A stretch of 36,643 nucleotides of DNA from Bauldia sp. (lineage in GTDB: Bacteria > Pseudomonadota > Alphaproteobacteria > Rhizobiales > Kaistiaceae): assembly GCA_020442065.1 (NCBI GenBank), contig JAGRKZ010000082.1, forward strand, positions 1 through 36,643, in the 5' to 3' direction. The translations under genes and the position numbers were made by a program. Numbering within the stretch: the first letter of the stretch is position 1; each line of letters starts with the position of its first letter. Shown one piece after another: positions 1-8,185 of this stretch. The notes beneath the pieces were generated by a model. It did not search any database. It was not told the origin of the DNA and saw only the letters and a program-made list of their open reading frames with translations.

Positions 1-80
1 TCGGCGAGCAGGTCGAGATGGGCGTTGCCGTCCGCATGGCCGTCCTCGAAGCGCTGGCGGCGCACCTGCCCAATGCGTGA
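1..80 (+). CDS. pyrB: Aspartate carbamoyltransferase catalytic chain, C-terminal tail (partial)
   Basis: Only the last 25 residues are in the window (frame starting at base 3, stop TGA at 78-80). They include QVEMGVAVRMAVLEAL, which I recognise as the closing helix of alphaproteobacterial aspartate carbamoyltransferases, where the family ends with Q-V-x-x-G-V-A-V-R-M-A. The enzyme joins carbamoyl phosphate and aspartate in the second step of pyrimidine synthesis. The stop lies inside the start of the following dihydroorotase-like gene (8-base overlap), so the two are almost certainly one transcript with coupled translation. The call rests on a short tail plus the neighbour; the rest of the gene lies left of the window. 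Confidence 0.72.
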   Translation, partial: GEQVEMGVAVRMAVLEALAAHLPNA

Positions 81-1392
81 GCACGGCGGCAACGGCAGCG
101 GCGACCGCCCGCTGGTCCTCGACAATGCGCGGGTGATCGACCCCTCGCGCGACCTCGATGCGCGGGGCTCGGTGATCGTCGCCGACCGGCGGATCGTCGC
201 CGCCGGCCCCGATGCCGCCCGCACCACCCGCCCGGCGGGAGCGGAGGTGATCGACTGCCGGGGCATGATCGTCGCGCCGGGCCTCGTCGACATGCGGGTC
301 TTCGTCGGCGAGCCGGGGGCCGAGCACCGCGAGACCTTCGCCTCGGCCGGGCTCGCCGCCGCCGCCGGCGGGGTGACGGCGATCGTCACCATGCCCGACA
401 CCGACCCGGTGATCGACGACGGCGCGCTGGTCGACTTCATCGGCCGCCGCGCCCGCGACGAGACCGCGATCCGCGTCCACCCCATGGCGGCCATCACCAA
501 GGGCCTCGACGGCCGCGAGATCGCCGAGTTCGGGCTGCTGCGCGAGGCCGGCGCGGTCGGCTTCAGCGACGGCCGCCACACCATCACCAACGCCGCCGTC
601 ATGCGCCGCGCGCTGACCTATGCCCGCGACTTCGGCGCGCTGGTCATGCACCACCCGGCCGACCCGCACCTGGTCGGCGCCGGCGTGATGAACGAGGGCG
701 AGGTGGCGACCCGGCTCGGCCTTGCCGGCATTCCCAAGGAGGCCGAGATCGTCATCGTCGAGCGCGACGTGCGGCTCGCCGCCCTCACCCGCGGCCGCTG
801 CCACATCGCCCAGATCTCGTGCGCCGAGTCGCTGGAGGTCGTCCGCCGCGCCAAGGCCGCCGGGACCGCGATCACCTGCGGCGTCTCGATCAACCACCTG
901 ACGCTCAACGAGAACGACATCGGCCCCTACCGGACGTTCTTCAAGCTGTCGCCGCCGCTGCGGCGCGAGGACGACCGCCAGGCAATGATCGCGGGCCTCG
1001 CCGACGGCACCATCGACGTGATCGTGTCGAGCCACGACCCGCAGGACGTCGACACCAAGCGCCAGGCCTTCGCCGAGGCCGCGGACGGCGCGGTGGGCCT
1101 CGAGACGCTGCTCCCGGCCGCCCTCCGCCTCCATCATGCCGGTGAGGTCGACCTGGTGACGCTGTTCCGGGCGATGGCGACCCGGCCAGCGGAGCTGCTC
1201 GGCCTCGAGGTCGGGCGGCTCGCCCCCGGCGCACCGGCCGACCTCATTCTGGTCGATCCGGACGCGCCATGGGTGCTCGACGCCGATCTCCTCCGCTCGA
1301 AGTCGAAGAACACGCCGTTCGAAGGCGCGCGCTTTTCGGGGCGGGTGCTGAGGACGGTGGTGGCGGGCCGGACGGTGTTCGCGGCGCGCTAG
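73..1392 (+). CDS. pyrC: Dihydroorotase-like protein, probably non-catalytic (PyrC' type)
   Basis: A 439-residue amidohydrolase-fold protein of the class I dihydroorotase family. I chose ATG 73, which overlaps the pyrB stop, over the in-frame codon at 25. The overall pattern is clear (PGLVDMRVFVGEPG near 69-82, VHPMAAITKG near 135-144, SINHLTLNE near 272-280), but the zinc site is degraded. The HxH of the first strand is R75-V-F77, the usual IAHVS histidine is Q247 in IAQIS, and the catalytic D of DHAPH is S320 in SSHDPQ. H193/H194 and D166 remain. Such inactive homologs (PyrC', PyrX) are known to be structural partners that hold aspartate carbamoyltransferase in its large complex. The position directly after pyrB fits that role. 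A true dihydroorotase would then be elsewhere in the genome. Family certain; loss of activity is inferred from the missing ligands. Confidence 0.88.
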   Translation: MREHGGNGSGDRPLVLDNARVIDPSRDLDARGSVIVADRRIVAAGPDAARTTRPAGAEVIDCRGMIVAPGLVDMRVFVGEPGAEHRETFASAGLAAAAGGVTAIVTMPDTDPVIDDGALVDFIGRRARDETAIRVHPMAAITKGLDGREIAEFGLLREAGAVGFSDGRHTITNAAVMRRALTYARDFGALVMHHPADPHLVGAGVMNEGEVATRLGLAGIPKEAEIVIVERDVRLAALTRGRCHIAQISCAESLEVVRRAKAAGTAITCGVSINHLTLNENDIGPYRTFFKLSPPLRREDDRQAMIAGLADGTIDVIVSSHDPQDVDTKRQAFAEAADGAVGLETLLPAALRLHHAGEVDLVTLFRAMATRPAELLGLEVGRLAPGAPADLILVDPDAPWVLDADLLRSKSKNTPFEGARFSGRVLRTVVAGRTVFAAR

Positions 1393-1421
1393 CCGGGGCC
1401 ACGCCAGCGGGCCTGGCCCGG
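1393..1421. terminator. GC-rich hairpin between convergent genes
   Basis: CCGGGGCCA at 1393-1401 pairs with TGGCCCGG at 1414-1421, leaving one bulged G and a 12-base loop. It starts right after the pyrC-like stop and lies before the end of the opposing RTX gene, so it could stop transcription from both sides. There is no T run, so it is not a classical intrinsic terminator on either strand. Confidence 0.4.
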
Positions 1422-1429
1422 CACTGGGC

Positions 1430-2290
1430 CTACGTCACGGCGCCGAAGAAGTCGTCGGCCGTGAGGGAGAGGTGCTTCGCCAGCTTGGCGAACTGGACCT
1501 GCTGCTCGCTGCCCGAGCCGTCGGCATCGTAGTAGAGCGCCCCGGTCTTCTTGTCGTAGATGAGCACCTGGTCCGCCGTCTTGGCCTTCCCGCCGACGTG
1601 GAATTGAGAGTCGTCGAGAGGGCCGGGGTGGACGGCCGCAAAGCCCTCCGTCACGTCGACAATGATGGTGTCATCCTTCGGCGAAAAATCCTTGATGCGC
1701 GCGAAGGCCGACGGGTCGGGGGCGTCGGTGAACCAGAACGCATCCTTCCCTTTGCCACCGTAGAGCACGTCGGCCCCGCCGTTGCCGTCGATCCTGTCGT
1801 TGCCCGCACCGCCTTTGAGAATCTCGGCCGTCACGCCGTAGGTGTTGCCGCCAACATAATCGTTGCCCGCCTTGCCGAGGCCGATGGAGCCGTCGCCGGC
1901 CACGAACAAGTCATCGTCGTTGGCGCTGCCAACTATCTTCTTGGCCGTGTCATTGGCGAAGAAGGCCTTGAAGACGGCATCGAAGTCGCCGCCCTGATAC
2001 GCCTGAATGGCCGCGACCGTGGCGGCGGCATCGAGGGCGAAACCGCTGCCCTTGAAGACTGTGGTTCCGTTCATCTTGGTGACGTAGTCGGTGATGGTGC
2101 CGCCCGTCACCACACCGCCGACGACGGTGAACGACCCCTTGAACACGGTCTGCACGCCGTCGGGCGTCGCGACCACGAAACGGGTCTGGGAGGCCGGCAG
2201 GAACATGCCGTCTTGCAGGCTCGCCTCGAACGCCCACTCGCCGTCATAGAATGGGAAGTCGGAGAAACGCTGAATGACAGGTAGCGCCAC
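1430..2290 (-). CDS. Small RTX-type calcium-binding protein, probably type I secreted
   Basis: A 286-residue protein with a GTG start (2288-2290) preceded by GGGAGA about nine bases upstream. The first ~125 residues are unfamiliar. From about residue 130 there are glycine/aspartate-rich RTX-like nonapeptides (GGAGNDRIDGNGGADVLYGG and a following GGKGKDAFW), which in this family form a calcium-binding beta-roll. The C-terminal ~100 residues lack repeats and end with LTADDFFGAVT, a short acidic-hydrophobic tail like type I secretion signals. There is no N-terminal signal peptide, as expected for that route. No ABC exporter or membrane fusion protein is nearby. Function beyond calcium binding and export is unknown. 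It faces the pyrimidine genes and stands alone on its strand. Confidence 0.82.
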   Translation of the reverse strand: MALPVIQRFSDFPFYDGEWAFEASLQDGMFLPASQTRFVVATPDGVQTVFKGSFTVVGGVVTGGTITDYVTKMNGTTVFKGSGFALDAAATVAAIQAYQGGDFDAVFKAFFANDTAKKIVGSANDDDLFVAGDGSIGLGKAGNDYVGGNTYGVTAEILKGGAGNDRIDGNGGADVLYGGKGKDAFWFTDAPDPSAFARIKDFSPKDDTIIVDVTEGFAAVHPGPLDDSQFHVGGKAKTADQVLIYDKKTGALYYDADGSGSEQQVQFAKLAKHLSLTADDFFGAVT

Positions 2291-2492
2291 GGACGATTCT
2301 CCCGAAACGGATGGATCGGAAAAACATACAGCCTACGGCGTCATTTAGCAATAAATTGCCGGTTGAGATCAGCCTTGGCCGCTTCAATTCGGGTGCGAGC
2401 GGCGATCAAAAACGGCAGGAACGACGCCGGACCAACGGCGCCGCTCCGTCCGATCGTACCCAGCAGCTCATGGAGGATCAGACGCGGCGAGA

Positions 2493-3404
2493 CTAGCCCG
2501 TCGCGGCCTCGATCTGGGCGCGCGGCCTCTCGAGCTCCTTGGCGCCCTTCCGGACCGCCTTCTGGACCTTCTCGAAAGCGCGGACCTCGATCTGGCGGAC
2601 CCGCTCGCGCGACACGCCGAACTCGGCCGACAGCTCCTCGAGCGTGATCGGATCGTCGGCGAGGCGACGGGCCTCGAAGATCCGGCGCTCGCGCTCGTTG
2701 AGCACGTCCATGGCGTTGCGGAGCAGCTGGCGGCGGTTGTCCGCCTCCTGGTTCTCCGCCATCCGCTCTTCCTGGTCGGGACTGTCGTCGACCAGCCAGT
2801 CCTGCCACTGGCCGCCGCCCTCGGCATCGGCCTTGAGCGGGGAGTTGAGCGAGGAATCGCCGCCGAGGCGGCGGTTCATGGAGATCACGTCCTCCTCGGG
2901 CACGCCCAGCTTCTGGGCGATCTCGGCAACCTGCTCGGGCCGGAGGTCGCCCTCCTCGAGCGCGCTGATCTGGCCCTTGACCTTGCGAAGATTGAAGAAC
3001 AGCCGCTTCTGGTTGGCGGTCGTCCCCATCTTCACCAGGCTCCAGGACCTCAGGATGTATTCCTGGATCGAGGCCTTGATCCACCACATCGCATAGGTCG
3101 CGAGGCGGAAGCCCTTTTCGGGCTCAAACCGCTTCACGGCCTGCATGAGGCCGACATTGCCTTCCGAGATGACCTCGCCGATCGGCAGGCCGTAGCCCCG
3201 GTAGCCCATGGCGATCTTGGCCACCAGCCGAAGGTGGCTGGTCACCAGTTTCTGTGCGGCGTCGCGGTCTCCATGCTCCTTGTAGGCCTTGGCGAGCATG
3301 TACTCCTCGTCCGGCGCGAGCATCGGAAACTTGCGGATTTCCGCGAGATATCGGGATAGTCCGGCTTCGCCGGACGCAATTGCAGGCAGACTTGCACGGG
3401 CCAT
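2493..3404 (-). CDS. rpoH: RNA polymerase sigma-32 (heat-shock) factor
   Basis: A 303-residue sigma-70 family protein of the RpoH group. Region 2 is clear (SHLRLVAKIAMGYRGYG, then GNVGLMQAVKRFEPEKGFR and the ATYAMWWIKASIQEYI recognition helix near 102-117). It is followed by the RpoH-specific box QKRLFFNLR at 132-140, and region 4 ends with a helix-turn-helix (TLEELSAEFGVSRERVRQIE, about 254-273). It directs transcription of chaperone and protease genes. It lies 152 bases downstream of rluD on the same strand, an order common in alphaproteobacteria. The gap is long enough for its own promoter; an AT-rich TATATAT sits near 3494-3500, but I cannot pair it with a convincing -35 box. Alphaproteobacteria often have two or more rpoH copies, so this may be one of several. 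Confidence 0.95.
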   Translation of the reverse strand: MARASLPAIASGEAGLSRYLAEIRKFPMLAPDEEYMLAKAYKEHGDRDAAQKLVTSHLRLVAKIAMGYRGYGLPIGEVISEGNVGLMQAVKRFEPEKGFRLATYAMWWIKASIQEYILRSWSLVKMGTTANQKRLFFNLRKVKGQISALEEGDLRPEQVAEIAQKLGVPEEDVISMNRRLGGDSSLNSPLKADAEGGGQWQDWLVDDSPDQEERMAENQEADNRRQLLRNAMDVLNERERRIFEARRLADDPITLEELSAEFGVSRERVRQIEVRAFEKVQKAVRKGAKELERPRAQIEAATG

Positions 3405-3556
3405 TTGGCAGCGCCCCTTTCTTCCTCCCGCCCGGCCCGGCCAAACCCCGGCGCCGGCGGTACCGTGTCCCGAGGGGGACCACGGGCAGATCGGATATAT
3501 AGGTACGAGAACGCCATAAACACGTCGGGATTTCGACGGTTGCGATCACATATCGT

Positions 3557-4561
3557 TCACAACGCATCAAACGCTTGAATCAATTCGGAAATATCATCGG
3601 GGGGTTCGCCCTCAAAACGCATCTCCTCGCCGGTCACCGGGTGCTCGAAGCCGAGCAGGAAGGCATGCAGCGCCTGGCGCGGGAAGGCGGCGACGAGACT
3701 GCGGGCCGGCTCGGGCAGGAGCGCCGTCTTGGTGGCGAAGCCGGCGCCGTAGGTGCGGTCGCCGATCACCGGATGGCCGATCGAGGCCATGTGGACCCGG
3801 ATCTGGTGGGTGCGGCCGGTCTCGAGCCGGCATTCGACCAGCGATGCCAGGGGCCGCTCCTTCGGGCCGTAGCGCGCGACGACCGCGTAGTGGGTGATCG
3901 CCTCGCGCCCGCCGCCGGAGCGCTTCACCTCGATCTTCTCGCGGTTCCTGAGCGAACGGCCGAGGGGGATGTCGATGGTCCCCTCGCTCCGCGCCGGAAC
4001 GCCCCAGACGAGGGCCAGGTAGCCGCGCTCGAGTGGCCCGGTGCGGCCATGGTCGGCGAACTGGGCGGCAAGGCCGCGATGGGCGCGGTCGGTCTTGGCC
4101 ACCACCATCAGGCCGCTGGTGTCCTTGTCGAGCCGATGGACGATCCCCGGGCGCATGACCCCGCCGATGCCGGAGAGGCTCGCGCCGCAATGGGCGATGA
4201 GCGCGTTGACCAGCGTGCCGGTCTGGTTGCCGGCGGCAGGGTGGACAACGAGGCCGGGCGGCTTGTCGATGACGATCAGGTCGTTGTCCTCGTACACCAC
4301 ATCCAGCGGTATCGACTCCGGTTCGGGTTCGGCCGGCACCGGCGGCGGCAGGTCGATCGTGACGCATTCGCCCGGTTTGACCGGCCTTTTCGGCTCCACT
4401 ATCGTCGCGCCGCCGATGGCGACCGACCCATCGACGATCAGCGCCTTGGCGCGGCTGCGCGAGAGGTCGGCGACCGCCCCGGCAAGCCAGGCGTCGAGGC
4501 GCATGCCCGCCTCGCCTTCGCCGACCGTGACCTCGATGCGAGAGACGCCGCCCGCCGCCAT
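3557..4561 (-). CDS. rluD: Large-subunit rRNA pseudouridine synthase, RluD family
   Basis: A 334-residue RluA/RluD-family enzyme that turns specific uridines of 23S rRNA into pseudouridine. An S4 RNA-binding domain lies at about 20-66 (RLDAWLAG, then SRSRAKALIVDGSVAIGG). The catalytic domain has the hallmark HRLDKDTSGLMVVAK with catalytic Asp145, plus ETGRTHQIRVHM further on. DKPPGLVVHPAAGN at 99-112 is the usual RluD segment. RluD rather than RluC is preferred from length, the S4 domain and the position before rpoH. The start codon lies in a CATG palindrome that also holds the start of the divergent gene, so any promoter or ribosome-binding site for each gene must lie inside the other. Confidence 0.93.
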   Translation of the reverse strand: MAAGGVSRIEVTVGEGEAGMRLDAWLAGAVADLSRSRAKALIVDGSVAIGGATIVEPKRPVKPGECVTIDLPPPVPAEPEPESIPLDVVYEDNDLIVIDKPPGLVVHPAAGNQTGTLVNALIAHCGASLSGIGGVMRPGIVHRLDKDTSGLMVVAKTDRAHRGLAAQFADHGRTGPLERGYLALVWGVPARSEGTIDIPLGRSLRNREKIEVKRSGGGREAITHYAVVARYGPKERPLASLVECRLETGRTHQIRVHMASIGHPVIGDRTYGAGFATKTALLPEPARSLVAAFPRQALHAFLLGFEHPVTGEEMRFEGEPPDDISELIQAFDAL

Positions 4562-4934
4562 GGACGATCAGGACGCCCCGGACGAGAAGCCGCTCGACCC
4601 CGCCGTCGCGCGCGTGCAGGAACGCCTCCGCCGGCTGATGATGATCTCCGGACTCACGCTCGGGCTCGGCATCTTTGCGGTGTTCATCGCCATCCTCTAC
4701 CGCATCTTCACCTACCAGAGCGCCGGGACGCCGGTGGCCGAGGTCGAAGGCGCCGCGGTCCCGACCGTGAACCACACCGCGCTCGGCCTCCCGGCCCATG
4801 CCCGACTGGTCTCGACGGCGCTCGACGGCACCCACGCCGCGCTCACCTTCGAGGATGACGGCGGCGCCACGATCGTCATCTTCGACACCGGGCGGATGAC
4901 GGTGGTCTCGCGCCTGCGGGTGACGAACGACTGA
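4560..4934 (+). CDS. Small single-pass inner-membrane protein (possibly DUF6476)
   Basis: A 124-residue protein starting at ATG 4560. Residues 1-27 are charged and cytoplasmic-looking (DPAVARVQERLRRLMM). One membrane helix follows at about 28-50 (ISGLTLGLGIFAVFIAILYR), then a small, probably periplasmic domain with alternating beta-like stretches (HARLVSTALDGTHAALTFED, TIVIFDTGRMTVVSRLRV). It resembles the uncharacterised alphaproteobacterial protein usually found opposite rluD, which I think is DUF6476; that family name is from memory. The function is unknown. The start is chosen for the MDD-x-D N terminus and because the longer frame would run inside rluD. Confidence 0.75.
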   Translation: MDDQDAPDEKPLDPAVARVQERLRRLMMISGLTLGLGIFAVFIAILYRIFTYQSAGTPVAEVEGAAVPTVNHTALGLPAHARLVSTALDGTHAALTFEDDGGATIVIFDTGRMTVVSRLRVTND

Positions 4935-5012
4935 GGATATCGGACCTGCGCCGGATTCGCTATTGCTGGGCGGGACGGGCGCGGCGGACGCTGCGGCGAC
5001 AGGGGGCGGTCC

Positions 5013-6098
5013 ATGGCGAAACGGACCACGGAAGGCCGGTCGGACACCACCTTCCCGATCAACGGCGTTCTCGCCGCGATCGTCCTCGGCCTGCTCGCTA
5101 TCGCCACGGCGCTGACGCTGAAGCCGTTCTCGGCGGCGATCCTGTGGGCGATCGTGCTCGCCGTATCGACGGCGCCGCTGCATGGCTGGCTGACCCGCCG
5201 GATGCCGGGCCGGCCGCGGGCGGCGGCGCTGATCAGCACCGCCCTCCTCGCCCTGATCCTGATCGTCCCCGCCTACGCCCTGACCCGGGGGATCATCGCC
5301 TACACCCCCGACATCACCGCCTGGGTCGACCAGGTGTCGGGCGACAGCTTCTCGACGGCGCCGGCGGCGATCCGCAACATCCCCTTCGTGGGCAGCTTCC
5401 TCAGCACCAACTGGGAGATCATCTCCCAGCACATCAACAGCTACGTCGCCCACTTCAAGGCCGACATCGAGGACTGGCTGGTGTGGGGCCTGCAACAGGT
5501 CGAGAGCGTCGGCCTGTTCGTCTTCGAGATCGGCTTCGCCGTGATCCTCGCCGGCGTCTTCCTCGCCAACCGCGCCCGCCTGACCCACTTCGCCATCGCC
5601 TTCTTCGACCGCATCGGCGGCGGCTTCGCCACCCAACTCCTCACCAGCGCCGTGGTCACCACCCGGAGCACGGTGCGCGGCGTGGTCGGCAGCGCCATCG
5701 CCGAATCGATCGTCGCGGCCGTCGGCTACTGGATCGCCGGCGTGCCGGCCTGGGCGCTGCTCGGCGGGCTGACCTTCTTCGCCGCGCTGGTCCAGGTCGG
5801 CGCGCCGCTGGTGTGGATTCCCGTCGCCCTCTGGCTGTTCGCGCAGAACGAGCCGGGCTGGGCAATCTTCATGATCGCCTGGGGCATCGTGCTGGTCTAT
5901 TCGGTCGAGAACCTGTCCCGGCCGATTCTCGCCGGCAAGGCGAGTCACCTCCCCGGCCTGCTGATCTTCGTCGGCGTGCTCGGCGGCCTGCTGGCCTGGG
6001 GGCTGATCGGCATCTTCCTCGGACCGGTCATCCTCGCCGTCGCCTACCAGCTGATCCAGGAGTGGCTGAAGTCCGAGGACGCGGACCGCGAAGGATAG
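5013..6098 (+). CDS. AI-2E family transporter (PerM/YdiK/TqsA type permease)
   Basis: A 361-residue multi-pass protein starting at ATG 5013 after an AGGGGG ribosome-binding site. It has paired hydrophobic helices at about 15-60 and 70-95, a soluble linker at about 95-160, and several further helices to about 350. The linker includes FSTAPAAIRNIPFVGSF. The end has the family pattern of a glycine-rich helix followed by GIFLGPVILAVAY. Members are permeases annotated for autoinducer-2 export, Na+/H+ exchange or unknown cargo, so the substrate cannot be told from sequence. It is 78 bases after the small membrane protein and may share its transcript. Confidence 0.88.
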   Translation: MAKRTTEGRSDTTFPINGVLAAIVLGLLAIATALTLKPFSAAILWAIVLAVSTAPLHGWLTRRMPGRPRAAALISTALLALILIVPAYALTRGIIAYTPDITAWVDQVSGDSFSTAPAAIRNIPFVGSFLSTNWEIISQHINSYVAHFKADIEDWLVWGLQQVESVGLFVFEIGFAVILAGVFLANRARLTHFAIAFFDRIGGGFATQLLTSAVVTTRSTVRGVVGSAIAESIVAAVGYWIAGVPAWALLGGLTFFAALVQVGAPLVWIPVALWLFAQNEPGWAIFMIAWGIVLVYSVENLSRPILAGKASHLPGLLIFVGVLGGLLAWGLIGIFLGPVILAVAYQLIQEWLKSEDADREG

Positions 6099-6490
6099 GC
6101 CGGCAGGCGCCGCTGTGGCCGCGAGGGCACAGTCCGGGGGCTTTCGACTTTGGTGGCCTCAGCATTTCTGGCAGGGTTTCCGCGCTGCAAACACGCCCGA
6201 GCGGGATTATGACGCACTGCACCCGCGAAGGCTCCGCCACTTAGCCCTTAGCCGCCTCCGCATCACCCCAGTCACATCCGTTTCATCCAGCGTTCATACC
6301 GTCCCCGCCCATGGATTGAGCGGTCTTCCGCAGGTCCAACTGGGTTCTGGCGGTCGCCCCGGGGCGGGTCCGCGCAGGATGCAGACACTGGGGGCGAGCG
6401 GACTGTGCAGCGCAGCATCTTCGGAGCCGACGGTTCCGGAAGCGAGGCAAGAGCGAACGACCCCTCCACCCACGCTCTGGAGGTCAGAGA
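6099..6490 (+). other. 392-base gap upstream of the porin
   Basis: No credible gene: the frames that cross it use unusual composition and run into the porin out of frame. It presumably carries the porin promoter and leader, but I cannot point to a convincing -35/-10 pair. The last 16 bases form the ribosome-site hairpin listed separately. Confidence 0.5.
6475..6489 (+). promoter_or_regulatory. Hairpin holding the porin Shine-Dalgarno sequence in its loop
   Basis: CTCTG (6475-6479) and CAGAG (6485-6489) are perfect complements enclosing GAGGT, the ribosome-binding site of the porin whose ATG is at 6491. The stem is only five pairs, so it would be marginal and could either present the site or respond to an RNA or temperature. 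The sequence is certain; a regulatory role is inference. Confidence 0.45.
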
Positions 6491-7666
6491 ATGAAACTGA
6501 AGACCCTGCTGCTCAGCACCGCCACGGTTCTCGCGGTGTCCGGCGGCGCTCAGGCCGCCGATCTCGCGATCGCGGTCGAGCCCATCGACTACGTCAAGAT
6601 CTGCGACGCCTTCGGCGTCGGCTACTGGTACATCCCGGGCACGGACACCTGCCTCAAGATCGGCGGCTACGTGCGCTTGGACGTCTGGTTCTATGACAGC
6701 GACCGCGTCGGCGACTACTTCAACGTCGCGCAGCAGCTGACCGGTTCGACCACCGACCCGTCCAACCCGCTCTCGACCACCTCGGGCGTCGTCGCCGGCT
6801 ACCTCTACGCCCAGGACGCCTACTCGCAGTCGTGGGAGATGAAGACCCAGGCCGCGGCCGAGTGGAACAGCCGCTCGATGAGCGACCTCGGCGTCATCGC
6901 CACCAACCTCAACTTCGTCGTCACCTCCGACAACAACTCGCTCGACGGCACCGCCAAGACCGTCCGCTTCGACGGCGGCTACGGCGCCATCGGTCCGATC
7001 ATGTTCGGCTGGACGGATTCGACCTTCGATCCGGGCGGCGGCTACACCTATGACGGCGACATCCGCTCGGACAAGAAGACCGACCAGGTCCGTCTGTCCT
7101 ACCTGATGGGCACCTGGGGCATCATGCTCGGCCTCGAAGACCCGCGTGACCGTTACGGCGGAGCCATCAACGCGACCGGCAACTACCCGGACATCGTCCT
7201 GGCGGTCACCGGTGGCGTCGGCGGTCTCGACCTCCGTGCGGCCGTCGCGGTCACCGACCGTACCTCGGGCACCGGCTGGGGCGCCAACCTCGCCGCCACC
7301 GCCAAGCTCGGCGTCGTCGACATCAAGGGCTCGGTCGCCTACTCCGACAATGCCAAGAGCCTCACCGGCGGCGACAACTGCAACAGCACCTTCTCGGCCG
7401 GCACCTGGACGGGCTGCGATGACGGCGAGTGGTGGAGCGGCTTCCTGTCGGCCGCCGTTGCCCTCAGCAGCAACATCAAGGTCGCGGGCACCGTCTCCTA
7501 TCAGGACGGTCCGGACTCCGGCGATGCCGATCTGCTCGCGGCCGGCGGCGTCTACTTCTATCCGACCGCCCGGTCCGAGATCGGCGCCGAACTCCTCTAC
7601 GAGAGCCCGGAGGAAGGCGACGATTCGCTCGGCGGCCACCTGCGCTTCAAGACCCACTTCAACTAA
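6491..7666 (+). CDS. Outer-membrane porin, alphaproteobacterial Porin_2 type
   Basis: A 391-residue protein with a clean Sec signal peptide (MKLKTLLLST to AQA, cleavage near residue 22-23). The mature start matches the Porin_2 family: CDAFGVGYWYIPGTDTCLKI with Cys38 and Cys54, which probably form a disulfide, followed by GGYVRLDVWF. The rest is alternating amphipathic beta segments typical of a 16-strand trimeric general porin, ending LRFKTHFN. The last residue is Asn rather than the usual Phe, but Phe is next to last. Codon use is strongly biased to C-ending codons, consistent with high expression. It is followed by a hairpin terminator, so it forms its own transcription unit rather than part of the catabolic cluster downstream. 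Confidence 0.92.
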   Translation: MKLKTLLLSTATVLAVSGGAQAADLAIAVEPIDYVKICDAFGVGYWYIPGTDTCLKIGGYVRLDVWFYDSDRVGDYFNVAQQLTGSTTDPSNPLSTTSGVVAGYLYAQDAYSQSWEMKTQAAAEWNSRSMSDLGVIATNLNFVVTSDNNSLDGTAKTVRFDGGYGAIGPIMFGWTDSTFDPGGGYTYDGDIRSDKKTDQVRLSYLMGTWGIMLGLEDPRDRYGGAINATGNYPDIVLAVTGGVGGLDLRAAVAVTDRTSGTGWGANLAATAKLGVVDIKGSVAYSDNAKSLTGGDNCNSTFSAGTWTGCDDGEWWSGFLSAAVALSSNIKVAGTVSYQDGPDSGDADLLAAGGVYFYPTARSEIGAELLYESPEEGDDSLGGHLRFKTHFN

Positions 7667-7687
7667 TCCTGACCGGTCTTGAATACC

Positions 7688-7713
7688 GTGCCCGGCGTGG
7701 CAGCGCCGGGCAC
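7688..7713 (+). terminator. Hairpin terminator after the porin
   Basis: A perfect 10-base inverted repeat, GTGCCCGGCG and CGCCGGGCAC, with a six-base loop, starts 21 bases after the porin stop. Only a weak ACCCTTT follows, so termination is probable but the T tract is poor. Confidence 0.72.
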
Positions 7714-7775
7714 ACCCTTTACAGCCTGGCGAGACCGGCCGTAGCGTGGCGGCAATCACGCAATCCGGCCCGCCA

Positions 7776-8177
7776 ATGCTCCGCCCACTGTCCCCGCCTG
7801 CCATCCGCCCGCCCTTTGCCCGCTACAGCCACGCCGTCGAGGTGGCGGCCGGAGCGCGTCTCGTCTTCGTCTCCGGGCAGCTCGGCGCCAACCCGGACGA
7901 CACGGTGCCCGACACCGTCGAGGGCCAGGCCGAGCGCTGCTTCGACAACATCACGGCGATCCTCGCCGAGGCCGGCCTCGCCCTTGCCGACATCGTCCGG
8001 ATCGACGCCTACGTCACCGCCCGCGAGCACATGAAGGGCTACATGGCGGTCCGCGACCGGCGCGTGGCGTCGCCACCGCCCGCCTCGACGCTGATGATCG
8101 TCGGCGGCTTCACCCGGCCGGAGTTCCTGGTCGAGATCGAGGTGGTGGCGGCGGGCGCCCCGACAGAACAGGGATAG
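7776..8177 (+). CDS. RidA family enamine/imine deaminase
   Basis: About 133 residues from ATG 7776; an in-frame GTG at 7746 would add ten poorly conserved residues. The RidA (YjgF/YER057c) fold is recognised from YSHAVEVAAGARLVFVSGQL, the central QAERCFDNITAILAEAG helix, DIVRIDAYVTAREHM, and PASTLMIVGGF-x-x-P before the final strand VEIEVVAA. Family members hydrolyse reactive enamines or imines released by flavin or PLP enzymes; the usual substrate-binding arginine of RidA (R-P-A-R-x) is not clear here, so it may be one of the Rid subfamilies. It begins a run of four catabolic genes and sits eight bases before the aminohydrolase, so co-expression is very likely. Its job would be removing an unstable intermediate of that pathway. 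Confidence 0.86.
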   Translation: MLRPLSPPAIRPPFARYSHAVEVAAGARLVFVSGQLGANPDDTVPDTVEGQAERCFDNITAILAEAGLALADIVRIDAYVTAREHMKGYMAVRDRRVASPPPASTLMIVGGFTRPEFLVEIEVVAAGAPTEQG

Positions 8178-8185
8178 CCATTCGC

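Noticed and set aside
2291..2492. An extra small gene between the RTX gene and rpoH
   Set aside because: The short frames are not supported by a ribosome site or a family.
3612..5948. A 778-residue open frame on the minus strand
   Set aside because: It is in a shadow frame over rluD, the small membrane protein and the permease, with low-complexity Arg/Gly-rich content and no domain.
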